Shown here piece after piece: positions 36,428 through 41,252 of a stretch of DNA of 41,252 nucleotides. The DNA comes from Tubulinosema ratisbonensis (Eukaryota; Microsporidia; Tubulinosematidae), in contig RCSS01000484.1 in the NCBI GenBank assembly GCA_004000155.1, positions 1 to 41,252 of the forward strand. Direction: 5' to 3'. The translations under genes were made by a program, and so were the position numbers. Within the stretch, counting starts at the first letter, position 1. Each line of letters begins with the position of its first letter. Below the pieces are notes generated by a model. The model was not told the origin of the DNA, searched no databases, and was given only the letters and a program-made list of their open reading frames with translations.

Positions 36428-37281
36428 ATTCAATAGGGTAGATTTCTCTAATGCAGTTAAAAAACATTTTTAAATCACAACCAAAGTACTGCTTCCACAT
36501 GAATTCTCCAAGGTGAGCTGATAGAGTGAATCTGTATGTTTCATATCTGACTTTATGTGTAGTTTTTTTCTTCTGCCACATACTCTTAACATTTATGTAT
36601 TAACACCAGCTATAGAGTCAACAAAGTTAGTACAATGATTAACAGTCCATGTGTATTATCAAAAAGTGGAAGAACAGTATATATCTGAAATCCAAAAGAA
36701 TATATAATAGAATTTGACCTAAATGCTCTAAAATAATAAGGAATATTGATCCTAGTACAATCTGGAACAGCATACATAAAGCCGATATGCTTTACCTCGT
36801 AGCCACCAAATACACATTATGAACTTACACGACGTCTCCTGTTATATTTTCGACGAACTAACATCATCTCGTCTATTTCCTCTTTTTTTCTATTCTACTT
36901 ATTATCGCATCATGATTTAAGAAATATGTATCCCAGATTTCTCTTTAATATAAGAGCCAATTTACATGATTTCATCCCATGCAATACTAAAGTTTCTTTT
37001 CAAGCTTCGGACGAGGCCTCTTTATATACAAAATGGTATATGAAGAGAAGATTTGTTGGTTGAAAGATACGATTCCTTAAAGAAAGATCATTTTCCTGAG
37101 ATTCCTTCTTTTTTGCTAATTTTTGCGTGCATCGAAAATAAAATTCACTATTTTTCTTGCCTGTATTTTGTCTTAAAGGAGCATTTTTGCGGCAACAACT
37201 AAAGCGGCTCTTGAGCTAGCTGTGATTCTGTACAAAAGATATTGCTTCTTTCAAGTTTCTTTTTTATTTATAGCAAGCCAT
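36428..37281 (-). pseudogene. IS1595 (ISXO2)-like transposase D, disrupted
   Basis: It can be followed from an ATG (first base 37281) for about 284 codons. Blocks: LKSRFSCCRKNAPLRQ with EFYFRCTQ (zinc-ribbon remnant); LSLRNRIFQPTNLLFIYHFV, matching the family's S-x-R-x-G-S-F-F segment; EIDEMMLVRRKYNRRRRV (first Asp kept); VFGGYEVKHIGFMYAVPD; NSIIYSFGFQIY (Phe where the second Asp is expected); WTVNHCTNFVDSIAGVNT; then NVKSMWQKKKTTHKVRY (Lys where Glu is expected) and the C-terminal HLGEFMWKQYFGCDLKMFF ending IREIYPIE. Several stops and frame changes occur. Inverted ends could not be located with confidence. Confidence 0.8.
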
Positions 37282-38092
37282 ATCGTTTATTAAACTAATG
37301 AAATCTGTGTTATAGGATATGAAAAATTAAATATATAATTCAGGTTTTATTCAAAAATTTTAATATTATCTTATATCTTTTTTATAATATTTTATTGATT
37401 TGTTAGTTTTCTATTTTTTAATAAATTATTAATTAAATTTTAAATAAAATGGTAAGGGTGATGCGGAAACGGATATGTATCCTATTTTTTGCTTTGATTT
37501 TTAATCTTTCGAACAGTAATTAACCATGGCAAGGGGGTTTAAAGAAATAAGCGCATGGGTGTAAAATTGAAAAATTAAAATTATAATAATTGTTTAATAT
37601 TGCTTTAAAAACTATTTATATTAAAATTTTAGATTTTATTTGTTGAAATATTTCTTCAAACTGAATTATTATTTTAAAAAAAAACTAAGAGCATTATTTT
37701 TGATTTTCAATAATTTCTCCCTCATTGTCAAAAGCTTGTTTTTATCTCATTTATGTGAATAACAGAGTTTTTTATATCAAATCAGTCAAATAAGTATCTA
37801 AAGATGAATTAGATCAGATAAAGTATAGATTATGGAGTGTACTAAAACTTGCATCTTATTTTCTGATCATTTTTAAACACAGCCTAAATTCCTTCAATCT
37901 AATTTATATGTACACTATTTGATTCTACTTAATTTCCAGAACGATTTACGTAAAGTGTGTAAGTCTTAACTGGAAAAATATCTTAAAATTTTCATCCGTC
38001 TCATGTATTGTGTTCCCGGAAGAATTTGATAACTTAAGAAATTTAAAAGATCAGCTCTTGAAAATGACTTTAAAATTTTTAAAAAACATTAT
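37282..38092. other. Intergenic stretch, two GC-elevated patches
   Basis: Mostly A/T-rich. Patches at 37450-37485 (GGTAAGGGTGATGCGG) and 37527-37562 (ATGGCAAGGGGGTTTAAA, later GCGCATGGGTG) stand out. The second weakly resembles the end of the 175-bp repeat (CACAAGGGTAAGTTTAAATG). They may be eroded transposon ends. Confidence 0.35.
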
Positions 38093-38680
38093 CTAATTTA
38101 TATGACTATGGCCAACATCCCATACTGTATTTTTCCTATCATGTATTTTACTACCCATGTATGTAGTTGGTGAATTCTCAACAAAATGCACAACAATTCT
38201 ATTACCACCACGCCTAACAGGTATTTCTCCTAAAAGCAAAAATTCTAACCTTGAAAAATTATAAAATTGACCATTGTTTTTTAGAAATATTTCTATACAC
38301 AGATGCATCACTAACTGGTCTTCTACGAGAAAATTATTACAATATTTTAAATTTTTTGGAAAATGGTAATTTTGTTTTGAAATATACTATTATTTATAAG
38401 ATGATGTGACCCCATTAAAACATCTTCTTCTATATCTTAAAAATGAATTCTATTGTTTAAAAATTATAACTCATTTAATTCAGAAGAAAAGCAAGCATTG
38501 ACAACAGAACTTGTAATTATTTAATTTTTTAGAAAAAATTTTAGATTATATCATGAAAGTTTTTGATATTATCAAATTTTTCTTCGGAGAAATCCACATC
38601 AACTTCTATATTTCAATTACCATCAGTAAAAATCATTTCCTTATTATTAAAAAAATGTTCATTTCCCAAATAATATGAAA
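38093..38680 (-). pseudogene. Unidentified disrupted protein-coding remnant
   Basis: The last part is an open frame from an ATG (first base 38308) to a TAA, 71 codons, with good coding character: CIEIFLKNNGQFYNFSRLEF, GEIPVRRGGNRIVVHFVE, then NSPTTYMGSKIHDRK and TVWDVGHSHIN. The frame continues upstream without an ATG for about 25 codons (KYCNNFLVEDQLV). Beyond a stop, further coding-like pieces appear, such as NIEVDVDFSEEKFDNIKNFH near 38560-38610. I do not recognise the family. The decay and the transposon-rich setting suggest another mobile-element protein. Confidence 0.4.
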
Positions 38681-39386
38681 AAGATTATTATTAAAAAAAG
38701 AGGAGAGAGATTAAAAAAAATCAATGAAAAATTTAATGATTAAAACTGAATTTATTAAAATAGTAAAAAAATAAATTTAAGATTACAAATATTTGAAGAA
38801 TTATTAGTTTTATTTTCTATAATAAAAAAGTTATTTGTTAAAAACATTTTTAATTTATTTAAATTTATTTATACTTTTATTGTTTCAGATGTAAAATCAT
38901 TGTATCGAATAATCATCTAAATTTATAAAAGTTAAACCATCATTATCTGAATATCCTTAAAAAACGACTTTATTTATAAATATATGCTCTAAAAAGAGTA
39001 TAGAAGAATCTTGCACCTCAAAAGCGAAGGGTGAGGTTTTGTTATAATTAATTTTTAAACATTTATAATTTTAATGTAAGTTATTTTAATTTAGTTTGTT
39101 AAATTTTTAAGAAAAATATTAAATAATTGTACATAATGTTTAGAACGTTAAGTTTTAACACAAAATATAATTATCTTTTTTTAAAAATACTTGACCTCAG
39201 TCCAGCGGGTTTTAAATGAGAGTATAAGTATTGTATATTAACAAAGATTTTAGGGGCATAATATTGGTTGTACTCGATTTCATTTGCTGCCTGTTTCTTA
39301 TTATCTACTTTTAGCATGTTATTTCTGTAATTTCTTAACTAAAAGCATAGTTTATACTCTGTAAATCTTCAATTTTATATATTAAT
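38681..39386. other. Intergenic A+T-rich stretch
   Basis: No gene seen. A short inverted repeat ACCTCA/TGAGGT with an 11-base loop lies at about 39015-39037, and a GC-raised patch (CTCAGTCCAGCGGG) at about 39196-39209. No function assigned. Confidence 0.45.
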
Positions 39387-39394
39387 AAAAAAAA
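39387..39394 (-). terminator. RNA polymerase III terminator (T8)
   Basis: Eight T residues on the minus strand start directly after the discriminator base of the tRNA gene, the standard Pol III stop signal. Confidence 0.85.
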
Positions 39395-39476
39395 TGACAG
39401 AGACGGGATTCGAACCCGCGCCATAGAAATGATCACGACCTGAACGTGACGCCTTAGACCGCTCGGCCACTCTGTC
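39395..39476 (-). tRNA. tRNA-Leu (anticodon CAG)
   Basis: The full cloverleaf is visible on the minus strand: acceptor GACAGAG pairs with CTCTGTC, the D-arm has GCC/GGC with the AGCGGTCTAA loop, and anticodon stem TCACG/CGTGA holds the loop TTCAGGT (anticodon CAG at 39440-39442). The long variable arm has a CAT-TTCT-ATG hairpin, as in class II tRNAs, and the T-arm GCGGG/CCCGT holds TTCGAAT. The discriminator base is A, as leucine tRNAs have. A-box (TGGCCGAGCGG) and B-box (GGTTCGAATCC) promoters are internal. No intron. It reads CTG codons. Confidence 0.97.
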
Positions 39477-41252
39477 TATCTAAATATTTTAGGCAACATA
39501 TTTAAAAGGAATTGAATAAAATCTCAATAGAATAGATAGAATTTATTTAAACTTATCAAACAAAGATAATATTTAGAATTTATAAATATTTTATAATAAA
39601 GATAAGAACGATTTGAAAATCAAAGCAAATATTTTAAAATTTATTAGCATTTTTATCTTTATATTTTGCAATTTTCAGTTTACTTAATCTAATTGTGTCA
39701 GGGTGACAGGAATTCGAATATGATGACAATTTATTGTGATCATATTTGATGACATTTATTTTATTATTGGTTCTAGATCAAAAGAATCTTTAACATATAA
39801 ATAGATGTAAAATAAATAAAAGATGTTTGTAGATAAAATTGTTTATTTTTATAATATACATCTACAGGACACGGATGCCTGTAACACTAATATTCTTGCT
39901 TAATTTTTTCATCCTACTGAATTTTAAATTCTTAAAATTTTTATTAAATTAAAATAAAATATAATAAATAAAAGAGAAAATAGTTTTGTAAAATAAATAA
40001 AATAAAAAAATTTTAGAGACAAATATAGGTTTAGAATAAAACCCATTTCTAGAAATAATAAAACTTTGTAAATAAAAATTTTTTAGATTGAGAATTTAGT
40101 AAAATTAAAGTAAGAACAACATCATCTTTTGATTTTTTTAATTAATGCATAATATCACAGGAAAAATAATAAAAATGAAGCTTTATTAAATAACCAGGGC
40201 AACCAAATTATTTTTTAAAATTTAAAACACAAAACAATTATTTAATAAATAAATTTCTTTTTACTACAATAATTTATCTTAAGAACAAATAATCATCATT
40301 GAAATATTATTTTTTTATTTTTAAAGAAACTTAGAAAAAGGTTTTGACAATTTTCATTAAATCAAAAAAATATTTTTAAAAAAATTAAATGAATTTTTAA
40401 AAAAATAGTTTATGATTTTAATTTAGTTAATCAAATCAAAATTAAATAAAAGTAATTTAAGTTTTTTCATCTTACACCAAGCCTTGGTTAGTGAAAGAAA
40501 TACTTTTTTTAGTTTTCTTAATGGAATTTCTTAAAAAAAAGTATTTATAATTTTAAGTAAATTTAATTGGTTTTTAGTTAAATATTTAAAATTTATCATT
40601 GCTTTAGATTTATAACATAAACCGTGTAGGTTCGTGAAAAGAATTAGCTTTTTAAATTTAATAAAGGATTTAAAGAAAAAATAGACTTAACCCATGCCCT
40701 TCTACCTTCAGAATAAAAACGTTTTTAAATAATTTAAAAATTTTTTTAAGTCTTTTACTTATATCATCTATGAACAATTGGTTATCTTCAAATATGGTTT
40801 AATCATAAAAATAGAAGAAAAACACATATTTATTTATATTTATAAAGAATGCTTTTCAAATCTAATATTTATGGATTATTTGATAATCAAAACATTCTCG
40901 CTTGAATATTTTACATACATTTACACGTGAATTATTATCTAAAGACGTTCATAACAAATCAAACAAAAGTAAACAAAAATTTTTAATAATGTGAAAAAAC
41001 TCTTTTTTATGAGTCATGACTTTTAAAATTATTCTCCAGCTGTTTTGATAAATAATTATTTTATGTTTTTTTATATTGTTATATAAATAAGTTTGACAAC
41101 TTTTTTAATGGTTATCGAGACGTCTATAAAGAATACCCTCTAAAAAAGAAAAAAGCATGTCTCTTTAAAATTTTTACTGCTTAATAGCATATAATTTCAT
41201 ATTTTTTTATACACAAAGAAAATCATTCAGTTTCTGGAATTACAATTGCGGT
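39477..41252. other. A+T-rich flank of the tRNA gene, possible small inverted-repeat element
   Basis: No ORF of note. At 39695-39887 a 193-bp stretch begins GTGTCAGGGTGACAGG and ends, on the opposite strand, GTGTTACAGGCATCC. These could be imperfect inverted ends of a small non-coding element, with similar flanks (TAATT and TAATATT). The match is short and the claim weak. The rest of the stretch shows nothing recognisable. Confidence 0.3.

Noticed and set aside
1..41252. CRISPR arrays, rRNA genes, riboswitches
   Set aside because: No regularly spaced repeats, no rRNA core motifs, and the sequence has eukaryotic features.

Overview
The window is about 80% A+T, intron-poor eukaryotic DNA with very few genes. 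One intact protein gene and one tRNA are clear. Nearly everything else recognisable is the remains of DNA transposons. ISXO2/IS1595-like transposases with a DDE core, a compact protein gene whose AATAAA signal sits a few bases after the stop codon, and long A+T-rich deserts together suggest a microsporidian with an expanded, gene-poor genome. An Edhazardia- or Anncaliia-like species would fit. This placement is inference from style and repeat content, not from a marker gene.

Layout. Positions 1-19.7 kb are a desert with a few short islands of coding-like sequence. The best are two-part remains of a pogo/jerky-type transposase near 1.5-2.05 kb and a helix-turn-helix-like fragment at 6.65-6.86 kb. 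Positions 19.69-21.65 kb hold a complete but decayed Tigger/pogo element. It has CAGT-starting inverted ends and TA target duplications, and its catalytic motif is split by a 175-bp insert. At 23.1-24.1 kb (minus strand) lies the only intact protein gene: a predicted secreted member of the endonuclease/exonuclease/phosphatase (EEP) fold that has lost several catalytic residues. Positions 24.2-32 kb are desert again.

From 32.0 to 37.3 kb there is a cluster of four distinct IS1595-like transposases (called A to D here), all broken. Two of them (B and C) have clear element boundaries with long inverted repeats. Element B has a perfect 8-bp target duplication. Between C and D lies an unidentified decayed coding stretch, and the end of D abuts a second copy of the sequence that interrupts the Tigger element. 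A further unidentified broken ORF lies at 38.1-38.7 kb. A tRNA-Leu(CAG) gene with a T8 terminator is at 39.4 kb, followed by desert with a possible small inverted-repeat element.

The genes do not form a pathway. The picture is a transposon graveyard around one probable secreted effector and one tRNA. Many disabling changes in the transposases look like G-to-A changes on the coding strand, at catalytic Asp/Glu codons and Trp codons.
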